DNA of 64,000 bases from JAPWJZ01 sp035626855 (GCA_035626855.1 DASPMW010000109.1:4819-68818); one strand, 5' to 3'. Shown: positions 50,815-63,071, numbered from the stretch's first letter. The notes: generated by a model from the sequence alone, not told the origin. Numbers and translations: made by a program.

Positions 50815-50976
50815 AACATATCAGGCTTTCCGGTAAATTCAATCTGGAAATGAACGAATGTCCATGTATAAGCGTGGAAAAACGCTGTCACTTAAAGTTT
50901 TTTGCGCGAAGCATTCTCAACTGGCGCTTGTTGCAGGGCAACAGAAGCCGCTTTAGTGGGGTCGGCGATTCGGAAG

Positions 50977-51663
50977 TCAGCCGAAGGTTTTTTCCCAGTT
51001 CGCTTTCAGCCCCTTGTCCACGTCCTGCATCGACACCTTCACGCCAAGCCTGGCGAGCGACGTGACGCCATGTTCGGTGATGCCGCAGGGAACGATGCCG
51101 TTGTAATGCGAGAGATCGGGATTCACATTGAGCGCAATGCCGTGATAGCTGACCCATTTTCGTACGCGCACGCCGATGGCCGCGATTTTTGCCTCGCCCT
51201 TCCCGCCGTGCTTTTTCATGTCGATCCAGACGCCGATGCGCCCCTCGCGCCGCTCGCCCGCGATATCCCATGTCTGCAGCGTATCGATCATCCAGCCTTC
51301 GAGCTTGTGGATGTAGTCGCGCAGGTCGGGGTTGCGTTTTTGCAGGTCGAGCATGGCATAGGCGATACGCTGGCCGGGGCCGTGATAGGTGTATTCGCCG
51401 CCGCGGCCCGCGCTGTAAACCGGGAAGCGCGGGTTGAGCAGGTCGGAGGGTTTCGCGCTGGTGCCCGCCGTGTAAACCGGCGGATGCTCGAGCAGCCAGA
51501 CATATTCATTTTCCGCCTTGTCGCGGATGAGCGCAGCCTTCGCCTCCATGAATGCGAGTGCGCGGTCATAAGGAACAGGGCGGTCTTCCGACTGCCAGTC
51601 CACCTTGTAGACGGGCTTTTTAGGTGTGGCGCTTTTGGTCGCCGCTTTTTGCGCGAGGGCCAT
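50977..51663 (-). CDS. lipB: Lipoyl(octanoyl) transferase
   Basis: A 228-aa BPL/LipB-fold enzyme that moves octanoyl from ACP onto E2 and GcvH lipoyl domains. EHPPVYTAGTSAKPSDLL, GRGGEYTYHGPGQRIAYAML, the lysine in VRKWVSYHGIALNV and the catalytic cysteine in NGIVPCGITEHGVTSL are all present. ATG 51663 was preferred; in-frame starts at 51705 and 51744 exist. No lipA is adjacent. Confidence 0.94.
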   Translation of the reverse strand: MALAQKAATKSATPKKPVYKVDWQSEDRPVPYDRALAFMEAKAALIRDKAENEYVWLLEHPPVYTAGTSAKPSDLLNPRFPVYSAGRGGEYTYHGPGQRIAYAMLDLQKRNPDLRDYIHKLEGWMIDTLQTWDIAGERREGRIGVWIDMKKHGGKGEAKIAAIGVRVRKWVSYHGIALNVNPDLSHYNGIVPCGITEHGVTSLARLGVKVSMQDVDKGLKANWEKTFG

Positions 51664-51842
51664 CTGAAAATCGCTTTCCGTGCTGAAATAGAATGCGGGT
51701 AACATAATCCACGGGCGGAAAACGGGGAAGCCCCCTTGACTCATCGAGCGGGGGTATTTAGAAAAATAAGGTATCTTTTCGGTAAATTATTGGTTTTTTA
51801 CAATATTCTGTAAAGCCACAGGCCCGCGACGGAGGAATTGCC

Positions 51843-52385
51843 ATGTTCAGGAAGATGTTCAATCGCGCCGCCGATTCTTTCGACCAGGTCGACCAGATGG
51901 TGACCCGCAAGCTGCCGATCCCGGATCTCGAGAATACCGACAAGAACATCCAGTTCACCGCGACGCGCGACAAGCTGGGCCACTGGACCATCACGAGCAA
52001 GCACAACCTCCGCAACGTGACCTACGGCCTGCAGCAGGTGAGCCATGCCTTCACCGCCGCTGTTGAAAAACATACGGGCCGCAAGCCGGGCGACGATCTG
52101 GAGATGAATTTCGATTCCGCCTTCCTGATCCTCAAGGACATGGAAGAATCATTGCTGAAATACCGCGCGACCGCAGCCGGCGAAGAGCCGAAGCACCATT
52201 ACATGGCGGCTTACCGCCTGCTGCCGGAGAAATTCCGCGAAGGCCTCGACGACCTGTTCTTCAACCGCACGGAGAAAAAAGGCCAGATTTTGCCTTCAAA
52301 AGCGCAGAATGCGGCCGCGCAGCCGGCTTCGCGCCACCAGAACCCGCCCAAACCGGGTCCGGTCAATCCCGGCCGCCCGAACTAA
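51843..52385 (+). CDS. Hypothetical protein
   Basis: A 180-aa soluble protein with an amphipathic N-terminus (FRKMFNRAADSFDQVDQMV) and helices such as DSAFLILKDMEESLLKYRA, followed by a Pro/Asn-rich end (KPGPVNPGRPN). No known family. A GACGGAGG ribosome site precedes ATG 51843. It is divergent from lipB and followed by tRNA-Leu. Confidence 0.7.
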   Translation: MFRKMFNRAADSFDQVDQMVTRKLPIPDLENTDKNIQFTATRDKLGHWTITSKHNLRNVTYGLQQVSHAFTAAVEKHTGRKPGDDLEMNFDSAFLILKDMEESLLKYRATAAGEEPKHHYMAAYRLLPEKFREGLDDLFFNRTEKKGQILPSKAQNAAAQPASRHQNPPKPGPVNPGRPN

Positions 52386-52456
52386 GCCCGGAATCCTTGC
52401 ACTTGACGGTCGCAGGCACTATCTGATATTGCAATACGGTAATTTGGTTTACCTAC

Positions 52457-52541
52457 GCGGTCGTGGCGGAATTGGTAGACGCACTACCTTGAGGTGGTAG
52501 CGGGGCGACCCGTGAAAGTTCGAGTCTTTTCGACCGCACCA
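52457..52541 (+). tRNA. tRNA-Leu (anticodon GAG)
   Basis: An 85-base tRNA with encoded CCA. The acceptor arm is GCGGTCG paired with CGACCGC; the anticodon arm CTACC-TTGAGGT-GGTAG gives GAG; a long variable arm (CGGGGCGACCCG) is typical of leucine tRNAs; the T-arm has GTTCGAGTC. Confidence 0.96.
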
Positions 52542-52543
52542 TT

Positions 52544-52588
52544 ATCCCCCTTGGCGCTGCTTCGGCAGCCCGGGGGGATTTTCTTTTC
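52544..52588 (+). terminator. Terminator of tRNA-Leu
   Basis: ATCCCCC and GGGGGGAT pair, extended by GCTGC-TTCG-GCAGC in the centre with a small internal mismatch. TTTTCTTTT follows. Confidence 0.8.
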
Positions 52589-52700
52589 GGGGCTCGATTG
52601 CGGCGACCACAGCCGCTCCATTTGAATCCCTTTCTTATCAAAACCATGCTAACCTTTCTTGGGTCGGCATTCGCCGTTACCGGTCCCCCGGAGTTCGAAA

Positions 52701-55055
<2,355 letters not shown>

Positions 55056-55066
55056 AGCCGCACGCG

Positions 55067-56494
55067 ATGGAAGAGGAAGATAAAAAACCCGACCTGCACC
55101 TCGACCCGCTTCCGCCGCCGGACAGCGATGAAGATGATGACGACGAACACCAGGTCGGCTTGTCCGACGATTTCATCGCCGAGATTCGCGAGCTGCTGGA
55201 CCAGAGCTATACGGACCGCATCCAGGAGCTTTGCCGCGACCTGTCAGCACCCGATGCAGCCGAGCTGCTGACCAAGGTGTCTGCCGCCGAGCGCCGTCAG
55301 CTAGCGGAAATTCTGGAAGAAGACATTCCGCCCGAAACCTTTTCCTACCTCGATCACGAGATGATGAACGACCTGCTGGAAAGCATGTCGGGCGCGCATG
55401 TCGCGGCGATCGTCAACGAGCTGGAATCGGACGATGCGCTGCGCATGATCGACGATCTTGACGAGGAGCGGCGGCACGAAATCATGCGCCACCTGTCGCG
55501 TAAGATGCGCGCGGCGGTCGAAGAAGGCCTGACATTCCCCGAAGATTCGGCAGGGCGGATGATGCAGCGCGAATTCGTCGCCATTCCGCAGTTTTGGACC
55601 GTCGGCAAGATCGTCGATTACCTGCGCGCGGCCGCCGACGCGCTGCCGGACAAATTCTACGATATCTTCATCGTCGATCCCATGCACCGCTTCGTCGGCG
55701 CGGTCACGCTGTCTTCCGTCCTCTGCGCCCAGCGCCCCGTGAAGGTCGATACATTGGTCAGCGAAGAGCATGTGACGATCCCGGTCGACATGGATCGGGA
55801 GCAGGTTGCCTTCCAGTTCCGGCGGAAGGACCTGCTGTCGGCGCCCGTCGTCGACGGCGACAATCGGCTGATCGGCGTGATCACCGTTGACGATATCGTC
55901 GACGTTATCGACGAAGTGGCGCAGGAAGACTTCCTGAAGCTCGGGGGCGTGAGCGACAGCGACATCAACCGCTCCGCCGTCTCGACCGCCAAGGCGCGCT
56001 CCAGCTGGCTGTTCATCAACCTGTTCACTGCCTTTCTTGCCTCCTTCGTCATCGGTATGTTCGAGGCCTCAATCGAAAAGGTCGTCGCGCTCGCGGTGCT
56101 CATGCCGATCGTCGCCTCGATGGGGGGCAATGCGGGCACGCAGGCGCTTGCCGTCCTTGTGCGGGCGCTTGCGACAAAGGAAGTTTCGGCCGCCAACGCG
56201 TGGCGCGTGGTGGGCAAGGAATGCCTCGTCGGCCTTCTGAACGGCATCGCCTTTGCCCTGGTTCTTGGCGCCGCGGTCGCCTGGTGGTATAGCGACCCGA
56301 AACTGGGCGCGGTCATCGCGGCGGCAATGGTCCTCAACCTGTTTGCCGCAGGCCTGTTTGGCGCGCTGATTCCGGTCGCGCTGGCGCGGTTCGGCATGGA
56401 TCCTGCGCCGTCCTCCGGCGTCCTCCTGACCACGGTCACGGATGTCGTGGGTTTTCTGGCCTTCCTTGGCCTCGCGACCTTTTTTCTACTGTAG
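55067..56494 (+). CDS. mgtE: Magnesium transporter MgtE
   Basis: A 475-aa protein. An acidic N-terminus and the superhelical MgtE-N domain (about 40-150) are followed by a CBS pair (about 160-285), a connecting helix, and five membrane helices from about residue 300. The pore-region signature PIVASMGGNAGTQALAVLVRA is present. Mg binding to the cytosolic domains closes the channel in characterised relatives. It follows maeB closely. No magnesium riboswitch space exists between the genes. Confidence 0.95.
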   Translation: MEEEDKKPDLHLDPLPPPDSDEDDDDEHQVGLSDDFIAEIRELLDQSYTDRIQELCRDLSAPDAAELLTKVSAAERRQLAEILEEDIPPETFSYLDHEMMNDLLESMSGAHVAAIVNELESDDALRMIDDLDEERRHEIMRHLSRKMRAAVEEGLTFPEDSAGRMMQREFVAIPQFWTVGKIVDYLRAAADALPDKFYDIFIVDPMHRFVGAVTLSSVLCAQRPVKVDTLVSEEHVTIPVDMDREQVAFQFRRKDLLSAPVVDGDNRLIGVITVDDIVDVIDEVAQEDFLKLGGVSDSDINRSAVSTAKARSSWLFINLFTAFLASFVIGMFEASIEKVVALAVLMPIVASMGGNAGTQALAVLVRALATKEVSAANAWRVVGKECLVGLLNGIAFALVLGAAVAWWYSDPKLGAVIAAAMVLNLFAAGLFGALIPVALARFGMDPAPSSGVLLTTVTDVVGFLAFLGLATFFLL

Positions 56495-56536
56495 AATCAA
56501 TTTGCATAACAGGTTTCGGCGCCCTATAGTTTTGCG

Positions 56537-56944
56537 ATGCAAGACGACGCCAAAACCTTCCTGATGTTCTGCGAGAACAATGATGCCGCAATGATGGCGC
56601 TATGCCTGCGTGAAAATCCCGCACTTGTTGACGTTAAGGATTCGCACGGTACCCCTGCCCTTCACAAGGCGGTCGAGATCGCCGGCATCGAGGCCGTTGA
56701 AGTGCTGCTCAAAAATAACGTGGATACGCGGGCGACGGATGAATTCAACCGCACCGCCGCCGATCTGGCCCGGTTGCTGAACTTCACGCAGATCGCGCTG
56801 ATGATCGACACGGTCGAGCGCGTAAAGGCAAAGGAAGGCGACAAGCACGCTTTTCGCGCCGAGTTCGAGCAGGCGATCCGCGGCTTTGAAAAGGGCAACG
56901 CCTCGATGACAGTGCCGAGGCACAAATACCGCTGGAAAAAGTGA
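56537..56944 (+). CDS. Ankyrin-repeat protein
   Basis: A 135-aa soluble protein with two ankyrin repeats: VKDSHGTPALHKAVEIAGIE followed by AVEVLLKNNVDTRATD, and a second beginning EFNRTAADLARL. The C-terminal 40 residues are charged and end basic (VPRHKYRWKK). Probably a protein-binding adaptor; the partner is unknown. It starts 42 bases after mgtE. Confidence 0.8.
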   Translation: MQDDAKTFLMFCENNDAAMMALCLRENPALVDVKDSHGTPALHKAVEIAGIEAVEVLLKNNVDTRATDEFNRTAADLARLLNFTQIALMIDTVERVKAKEGDKHAFRAEFEQAIRGFEKGNASMTVPRHKYRWKK

Positions 56945-57013
56945 TTCCGTAAATAACCTTGCCTGTCGCGCCTCCGCGCCGATTTGGCTAAGGTATCGCG
57001 AAGGAGCAAAACC

Positions 57014-58237
57014 ATGACGCAGCCCGCAAGAAAAGAGTCTTCCATGTCCAAGGAAAGCTACACCGCCCAAGCGCTCGACTACCCGTCGCTGAAATTCCAG
57101 CTGGGCGAGCATGCCGATATGCTGCGCGAAGCGGTGCGGAATTTCGCGCAGGGCGAACTCGCCCCAATCGCCGCGCAAGTAGATCATGACAATGAATTCC
57201 CGAACCACCTCTGGCCGAAATTCGGCGAGCTGGGCCTGCTTGGCATCACGGTCGAGGAAGAATATGGCGGCTCCGCCATGGGCTATATCGAGCATATCAT
57301 CGCGATGGAGGAAATCTCCCGCGCTTCTGCTTCGATCGGCCTTTCCTACGGGGCATTTTCGAACCTCTGCGTCAACCAGATCCGCCTGAACGGCACCGAA
57401 GCCCAGAAGAAAAAATACCTGCCCGACCTCTGCGCGGGCCGCAAGATCGGCGCGCTCGCGATGAGCGAGCCTGGCGCCGGTTCCGACGTCGTATCCATGA
57501 AACTGAAGGCCGAGAAAAAAGGCGACCACTACGTGCTGAATGGCACGAAAATGTGGATCACCAACGGGCCCGACGCACATACGCTCGTCGTCTATGCCAA
57601 GACCGACGTGAATGCCGGCTCCAAAGGAATGACCGCCTTCATCATCGAAAAAGGCTTCAAGGGCTTTTCGACGGCGCAGAAGCTCGACAAGCTGGGCATG
57701 CGGGGTTCCAACACCTGCGAGCTTGTTTTCCAGGACTGCGAAGTGCCGGAGGAAAACGTGCTGAATGCTGTCGGCAAGGGCGTCAACGTGCTGATGAGCG
57801 GGCTCGATTACGAGCGCGCGGTGCTCGCGGGCGGGCCGCTTGGCATCATGCAGGCCTGCATGGACGTCGTGCTGCCCTATGTGCATGAGCGCAAGCAGTT
57901 CGGCCAGAGCATCGGTGAATTCCAGCTGATGCAGGGCAAGATCGCCGATATGTATGTCGCGCTGAATACCGCGCGCGCCTATGTGTATGCCGTCGGCCAG
58001 GCTTGCGACCGCAAGGAAGTGACGCGCAAGGACGCGGCGGGCGCGATTCTTTATTCCGCCGAGAAGGCGACGTGGATGGCGCTGGAGGCAATCCAGGCCT
58101 TGGGCGGCAACGGCTATATCAACGATTACCCGACCGGCCGCCTGCTGCGCGACGCCAAGCTCTATGAAATCGGCGCGGGCACCAGCGAGATCAGGCGCAT
58201 GCTGATCGGCCGCGAGTTGTTCAAAGAGACGACGTGA
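57014..58237 (+). CDS. Acyl-CoA dehydrogenase, isovaleryl-CoA dehydrogenase-like
   Basis: A 407-aa FAD enzyme. ALAMSEPGAGSDVVSMKLKA and GTKMWITNGPDAHTLVVYAK are the flavin/substrate loops. GLDYERAVLAGGPLGIMQAC, with the catalytic-base glutamate of the IVD type, and AIQALGGNGYINDYPTGRLL favour isovaleryl-CoA dehydrogenase, a leucine catabolism enzyme. No methylcrotonyl-CoA carboxylase genes are nearby, so substrate specificity stays unproven. ATG 57014 has AAGGAG; ATG 57044 is a possible later start. The stop overlaps the next gene's GTG. Confidence 0.9.
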   Translation: MTQPARKESSMSKESYTAQALDYPSLKFQLGEHADMLREAVRNFAQGELAPIAAQVDHDNEFPNHLWPKFGELGLLGITVEEEYGGSAMGYIEHIIAMEEISRASASIGLSYGAFSNLCVNQIRLNGTEAQKKKYLPDLCAGRKIGALAMSEPGAGSDVVSMKLKAEKKGDHYVLNGTKMWITNGPDAHTLVVYAKTDVNAGSKGMTAFIIEKGFKGFSTAQKLDKLGMRGSNTCELVFQDCEVPEENVLNAVGKGVNVLMSGLDYERAVLAGGPLGIMQACMDVVLPYVHERKQFGQSIGEFQLMQGKIADMYVALNTARAYVYAVGQACDRKEVTRKDAAGAILYSAEKATWMALEAIQALGGNGYINDYPTGRLLRDAKLYEIGAGTSEIRRMLIGRELFKETT

Positions 58238-58875
58238 CGGCGCGGGCGATCATCGCGGCTGTCGTTGTTGCCGCCCTGCTTGCGGGCGGAGCTTTTTTTT
58301 GGCATCGCCGCGTTGCGCCGACCGAACAAGCGGTTCAGCCTCCGCCGCAGCCCGCCGCGCCGGTTGCCGAAACCGTCCCCTTGCCGGCCCCCAGATTGTG
58401 GAAGCTCACCACCGAAGTCGGCTGCCTGGCGGCGGAGGCATTCCGGTACGAACAGGCGGATGCGAAACTGTTCGGCCACTGGAAACCTATCGGCGTACTG
58501 GTCGCCAATCAATGCGCGGAGCCGCGGGTTTTCACCGATATCAAGACGTCGATGACCGCGCGGGAATATGTTTCATCTCATCTGCCGCAGCGCGTCGTTT
58601 TGCTGAAGGACGCGGCGGCGCGGGTTGTTTCGCTGTCCCGCGGTGGCAGGATCTGCACGAGCGGCGAACCGCTGCCGGAAGCCTGCCGCGAAGTGCCGGT
58701 TGCGCCGGGCGAACAGATCTTCTTCGAGGTTGCCGACCAGACCTGGTTTTCGCTGCGTCTTGCCGGCGACAAACGCATAGAAGGCTTTTTCGGCTTTCCC
58801 CAGGATCCGACCAAGCCGCGGCCCATCTCGAAAATGCCCGAAATGGGTTTTGGCCTGGAATCGAAGAAACGCTAA
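58234..58875 (+). CDS. Small membrane-anchored or exported hypothetical protein
   Basis: A 213-aa protein with an N-terminal hydrophobic helix (about residues 5-22) that is either a signal peptide or an anchor, then a Pro-rich linker (QPPPQPAAPV) and a soluble domain with four cysteines. No known family. It starts with GTG overlapping the dehydrogenase stop by four bases, so it is probably coupled. Its TAA overlaps the stop of the convergent gene. Confidence 0.65.
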   Translation: MTARAIIAAVVVAALLAGGAFFWHRRVAPTEQAVQPPPQPAAPVAETVPLPAPRLWKLTTEVGCLAAEAFRYEQADAKLFGHWKPIGVLVANQCAEPRVFTDIKTSMTAREYVSSHLPQRVVLLKDAAARVVSLSRGGRICTSGEPLPEACREVPVAPGEQIFFEVADQTWFSLRLAGDKRIEGFFGFPQDPTKPRPISKMPEMGFGLESKKR

Positions 58876-59915
58876 AGACCGACGCTGTTGCGCAGTCGCC
58901 GGAAATAACCGGGTGACTTGGGCTTCGCGTGGCGCGCAGCCGCCGAATTAAAGCGCGCCGAAAGCCCCGTTGTGCGATCGATGATCTCGTTGCGCGCCTG
59001 TTTGAATTCGGATTGGCTTAAGTCCTTTGCGCGCTGCACCGTGTCTTCAATGAGCGCGAGCGTCTCCTGCGCTTCGCGCGGCTGTTCACAGAAAAATTTG
59101 CGGGCAAGCGCGCTGACGGAAGGAGCCGGGTCATCGCGGTGCAGATAGGTATCGAGCAGACGATCGGTTGGCAGGAATTTAGGGGCCACACCCTCGCGCT
59201 TCACGAGCTTGCGGAATTTCTCGGCCGTCGCAGCCCTTTGGAAAATATTGCGATGGCGCTCGAAGTATTTCGCGCTGTAGCGCGGCAGCCCCTCGCGCAT
59301 CATTTCCGTGAAAAGGGCACGGGCAAAATGGCGGTCGTCGCTAAAATCCGGCGGCTGGTTCTTTTTCAGGAACTCGCGGATACAATCCATGGCGGGGCCG
59401 TCGCGGCTCAGCATGGCCTCAAGATATTCCGGGCGCCCTCCCCGCGCCTGCTGAACCGCCATAACAGTCTGCGCGGTGAATGCATCCGCCTCGATCATCA
59501 GCCCGATCACATGTTCCGCGCGGGCGTTGTGGAGCTTGCCGGCCCGGCCCGCCATATCGCCGCGATCGATATGCTGCTGCATGTGCCGCAGCTCGTGCCA
59601 GAGCGTTGTCGTCATCCGCGCGATATCGCCACGATTCGCCACGCGTATGAACACGCCCGCGGGCCCTCGGGAGAAACGTCCCTGCACGTCGTCGATGCTC
59701 GCGGGATTGACGACGAGGATCTTCACCTTGTGCTGTTGCGCAAGGTTCAGCAGTTCAGCGCCGCCCGGAATTGCCGCGACCCGGTCCATGATTTCGGCCC
59801 GGGCATCGCTATGCGCGCCGTGGCGCAGCTGCACATAGCGGTCGTCAACGGCGAGTTTCAGGCGCTGGACGCGGGCCTTCGCATCCTGCAGCCACGGCTT
59901 GCGCGGAGCAGTCAC
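58872..59915 (-). CDS. Putative zinc metallopeptidase with HExxH (DUF6782-like)
   Basis: A 347-aa protein. MTTTLWHELRHMQQHIDRG near residue 105 contains HELRH, an HExxH zinc motif. After about 30 residues IEADAFTAQTVMA offers a glutamate as the third ligand. The rest is helical and basic. The pattern resembles proteins annotated as DUF6782 putative metallopeptidases, which I recall only loosely. There is no signal peptide. It stands alone, convergent with the preceding gene. Confidence 0.7.
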   Translation of the reverse strand: MTAPRKPWLQDAKARVQRLKLAVDDRYVQLRHGAHSDARAEIMDRVAAIPGGAELLNLAQQHKVKILVVNPASIDDVQGRFSRGPAGVFIRVANRGDIARMTTTLWHELRHMQQHIDRGDMAGRAGKLHNARAEHVIGLMIEADAFTAQTVMAVQQARGGRPEYLEAMLSRDGPAMDCIREFLKKNQPPDFSDDRHFARALFTEMMREGLPRYSAKYFERHRNIFQRAATAEKFRKLVKREGVAPKFLPTDRLLDTYLHRDDPAPSVSALARKFFCEQPREAQETLALIEDTVQRAKDLSQSEFKQARNEIIDRTTGLSARFNSAAARHAKPKSPGYFRRLRNSVGL

Positions 59916-59979
59916 GGTTTTTCCATCTGTTGTATGACAACAGCCTAGTCGCGGGGCGGCGGAGAATCAAGACGGCGAA

Positions 59980-61890
59980 TCACGCCTTTTTGGGCAGGGC
60001 CTGCGCGGAAACCCCGAGCGCGGTGACAGCCTGCTGCACGATATGCGCGGCATTCAGTTCCGCCTGCTCATATTGCTTCAGCGGCACTTCGTGGTCGATA
60101 TATTCATCGGGCAGCGTCATCGTGCGGATTTTAAGGCCGCGATCAAGCGCCCCATTTCCCGCCAGGAACTGCAGCACGAAGGCGCCGAAACCACCTTGCG
60201 ATCCTTCTTCCATTGTAATCAACACATCATGTTCGCGCGCGAGGCGGAGCACCAGCTCTTCATCGAGCGGCTTGGCGAAACGCGCATCGGCGACTGTGGC
60301 GGAGAGGCCCATCGCCGCCAGCTGGTCGGCCGCCTTGAGCGCTTCCTGCAATCGCGTGCCGTAGCTGAGCAGCGCGATCGTCGTGCCTTCGCGCACCACG
60401 CGGCCCTTGCCGATTTCCAGTACTTTGCCGGGGCGCATTTCCAGCCCGACCCCTTCGCCCCGCGGATAGCGGAATGCGATCGGCCCCTGGTCATAGGCAG
60501 CGGCCGTTGCGGTCATGTCGAGCAGTTCCTGTTCGTCGGCAGGCGCCATCAGCACCATGTTCGGCAGGCAGCCGAGGAAGGCGATGTCAAACGATCCCGC
60601 ATGCGTCGCGCCATCGGCGCCGACGAGGCCCGCACGATCCATCGCGAAGCGCACGGGCAGGTTTTGCAACGCGACGTCATGCACGACCTGGTCGTAGCCG
60701 CGCTGCAGGAAGGTCGAGTAGATCACGACAAACGGCTTGTAACCCTCTGTCGCAAGACCGGCCGCAAAGGTTACCGCATGCTGTTCCGCGATACCGACAT
60801 CGAAGGAGCGGCTTGGAAATTCCTTTTCAAACAGGTCGAGACCCGTTCCCGATGGCATGGCGGCGGTGATCGCGACAACCTTGTCATCCTGCTTTGCCGC
60901 CGCAATCAGCCCGTCGGCGAAGACGAGGGTATAGGTCGGCACGTTCGATTTGCTTTTTGCCTGCGCGCCTGTCAGCACGTCGAATTTCGCGACGCCGTGC
61001 ATTTTATCGGCGGCGCTTTCGGCAGGGGCGTAACCCTTGCCCTTTTTCGTCACGACATGGATCAGGATAGGACCGTCATGGATGGTGTCGCGCACGTTTT
61101 CGAGCACGGGAAGCAGGTGATCCAGGTTATGGCCGTCAATCGGCCCCACATAATAAAAGCCCAGTTCCTCGAACAGCGTGCCGCCGGTCACCATTCCGCG
61201 GGCGTATTCCTCGGCGCGTTGCGCGGCCTTTTGCAGCGGCGCGGGCAGCTTGCCGGAAAACTTCTTGCCGATTTCGCGCATGCTCAAATAGGGCTTGGAG
61301 GAAATGAGGCGGGAAAGATAAGCGCTCATCGCGCCCACGGGCGGCGCAATCGACATATCGTTGTCGTTGAGGATGACGATAAGCTTGCTGTTCATCGCGC
61401 CGGCGTTATTCATGGCTTCATAGGCCATGCCCGCGCTCATTGCGCCGTCGCCGATCACGGCGATGATCTTGTTGTCGCCATGGCTGAGATCGCGCGCGAC
61501 GGCCATGCCAAGGCCGGCTGAAATCGACGTCGAACTATGCGCCGCGCCGAAGGGGTCGTATTCGCTTTCCGAGCGCTTAGTAAAGCCCGAGAGCCCGCCG
61601 CCCTGCCGCAGGGTGCGGATGCGGTCGCGGCGGCCGGTCACGATTTTATGCGGGTAGGCCTGGTGGCCGACATCCCAGATCAGCCGGTCGGCGGGCGTGT
61701 TGAAAACGTAATGGATTGCCGTCGTCAGCTCGACGACGCCAAGCCCCGCGCCGAGGTGCCCGCCTGTAATCGATACCGCGTCGATCGTTTCCTGCCGCAG
61801 CTCGTCGGCGAACTGGCGCAGCTGTCCGCGCTCGAGCCTGCGCAGGTCGGCGGGGATGGTCACCTGATCGAGGAGTGGCTTGGCGGTCAT
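59980..61890 (-). CDS. dxs: 1-deoxy-D-xylulose-5-phosphate synthase
   Basis: A 636-aa thiamine diphosphate enzyme, the first step of the MEP isoprenoid pathway. DVGHQAYPHKIVTGRRD, GDGAMSAGMAYEAMNNAG (ThDP/Mg site near residue 150), SFDVGIAEQHAVTFAAGLA with the catalytic glutamate near 370, and FAMDRAGLVGADGATHAG are diagnostic. ATG 61890 follows AAGGACG. It lies downstream of ispA and xseB in the usual cluster, separated from ispA by 186 bases that may hold its own promoter and contain no gene. Confidence 0.97.
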   Translation of the reverse strand: MTAKPLLDQVTIPADLRRLERGQLRQFADELRQETIDAVSITGGHLGAGLGVVELTTAIHYVFNTPADRLIWDVGHQAYPHKIVTGRRDRIRTLRQGGGLSGFTKRSESEYDPFGAAHSSTSISAGLGMAVARDLSHGDNKIIAVIGDGAMSAGMAYEAMNNAGAMNSKLIVILNDNDMSIAPPVGAMSAYLSRLISSKPYLSMREIGKKFSGKLPAPLQKAAQRAEEYARGMVTGGTLFEELGFYYVGPIDGHNLDHLLPVLENVRDTIHDGPILIHVVTKKGKGYAPAESAADKMHGVAKFDVLTGAQAKSKSNVPTYTLVFADGLIAAAKQDDKVVAITAAMPSGTGLDLFEKEFPSRSFDVGIAEQHAVTFAAGLATEGYKPFVVIYSTFLQRGYDQVVHDVALQNLPVRFAMDRAGLVGADGATHAGSFDIAFLGCLPNMVLMAPADEQELLDMTATAAAYDQGPIAFRYPRGEGVGLEMRPGKVLEIGKGRVVREGTTIALLSYGTRLQEALKAADQLAAMGLSATVADARFAKPLDEELVLRLAREHDVLITMEEGSQGGFGAFVLQFLAGNGALDRGLKIRTMTLPDEYIDHEVPLKQYEQAELNAAHIVQQAVTALGVSAQALPKKA

Positions 61891-62076
61891 GCGAAACGTC
61901 CTTTTGCCGCTATATATACACTTTTTCGGGAAAATTGGTACTGCCGCGCCACCGCATCTGCCGATTCCGTTAGGCTTTGAAAACCTTGCGTAATTCCAAA
62001 TATACCACCCACCACTGCTCTATGGGCAGCAGTTATCGCGGCATTTTGATGCAAAATCGGTGCAGCGGATAAAGAA

Positions 62077-62985
62077 TCAGACCCGGCGCTCGAGGACGTA
62101 GCGGGCGAGGTCTTTCAGCAGGTCCACGCGGCCTTCATCGAAGACACGCAAGTGCGAGATCGACTGGTCCACGAGCATCTGTGCGCGCTGCCGGGCCTGG
62201 TCGCGGCCCATGGCTGAGACGAAGGTCGATTTCTTGCCGTCCTGGTTCACGGGCTTGCCCAGTTCGTGGACGTTGCTTTCGACGTCGAGCAGGTCGTCGG
62301 TAACCTGGAAGGCGAGACCGAGGTCATGCGCATAGTTGCGCAAGCTTTGGCGGTGCGCCGGGTTTGCCTTGCCGAGGATCGCGCCCGCTTCGCAGCAAAA
62401 CGCGATCAGCTTGCCGGTTTTCATGCGCTGCATGCGGCTGATCGTGCCGACATCGAATTCCTGTTTTTCGCCGATGAGGTCGAGCATCTGGCCGCCGACC
62501 ATGCCGTGCATGCCCACAGCGCCCGCGAGGCTCGCGACAAGCTCGACGCGCACGCGCGGATCTTCATGCGTTTCGGGGTCGGCGAGAACTTCAAAGGCAA
62601 GGGTCAGCAGCGCATCGCCCGCGAGGAGCGCAGTCGCATCGTCGAACTGCTTGTGCAGCGCGGGCTTGCCGCGGCGAAGATCGGAATCGTCCATCGAGGG
62701 AAGGTCGTCATGCGCGAGCGAATAGCAGTGCACGAATTCCGCCGCAGCTGCGACGCGGCGCGCGCGGTGTCCGTCGACGCCGAACACGCGGGCGCCCTCC
62801 ATCACCATGAAGGGGCGCAGGCGCTTGCCGCCATTGAGCGCGGCGTAGCGCATCGCATCGAAAAGTTTTGCTTCCACGAGGTCGGTCGGCGGCAGCAGGC
62901 TCGACATGGTCTTGTTGACCTTTTCGCGGCAGTCGTCCATCGCCTGGGATAGTTTGGGTGACGCCTCGCGTGGTGATGGTGCCAT
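62077..62985 (-). CDS. ispA: Farnesyl diphosphate synthase (polyprenyl synthetase)
   Basis: A 302-aa prenyltransferase. GGKRLRPFMVMEGARVF near residue 53, the first aspartate-rich motif YSLAHDDLPSMDDSDLRRG near 92 and the second, QVTDDLLDVESN near 232, are present, as is VGGQMLDLIGE. The two residues inserted in the first motif (DDLPSMD) mark a bacterial short-chain (C15) FPP/GGPP type. It feeds undecaprenyl and quinone synthesis. xseB precedes it by 86 bases. Confidence 0.95.
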   Translation of the reverse strand: MAPSPREASPKLSQAMDDCREKVNKTMSSLLPPTDLVEAKLFDAMRYAALNGGKRLRPFMVMEGARVFGVDGHRARRVAAAAEFVHCYSLAHDDLPSMDDSDLRRGKPALHKQFDDATALLAGDALLTLAFEVLADPETHEDPRVRVELVASLAGAVGMHGMVGGQMLDLIGEKQEFDVGTISRMQRMKTGKLIAFCCEAGAILGKANPAHRQSLRNYAHDLGLAFQVTDDLLDVESNVHELGKPVNQDGKKSTFVSAMGRDQARQRAQMLVDQSISHLRVFDEGRVDLLKDLARYVLERRV

Positions 62986-63071
62986 TGCTGAATGACCCTT
63001 CCTTATTCTTTTTTCTGGAGACTGTTATACCCCAACCCGCGCAAAAAAGTCACGGAAATCAATGGGGGCGA

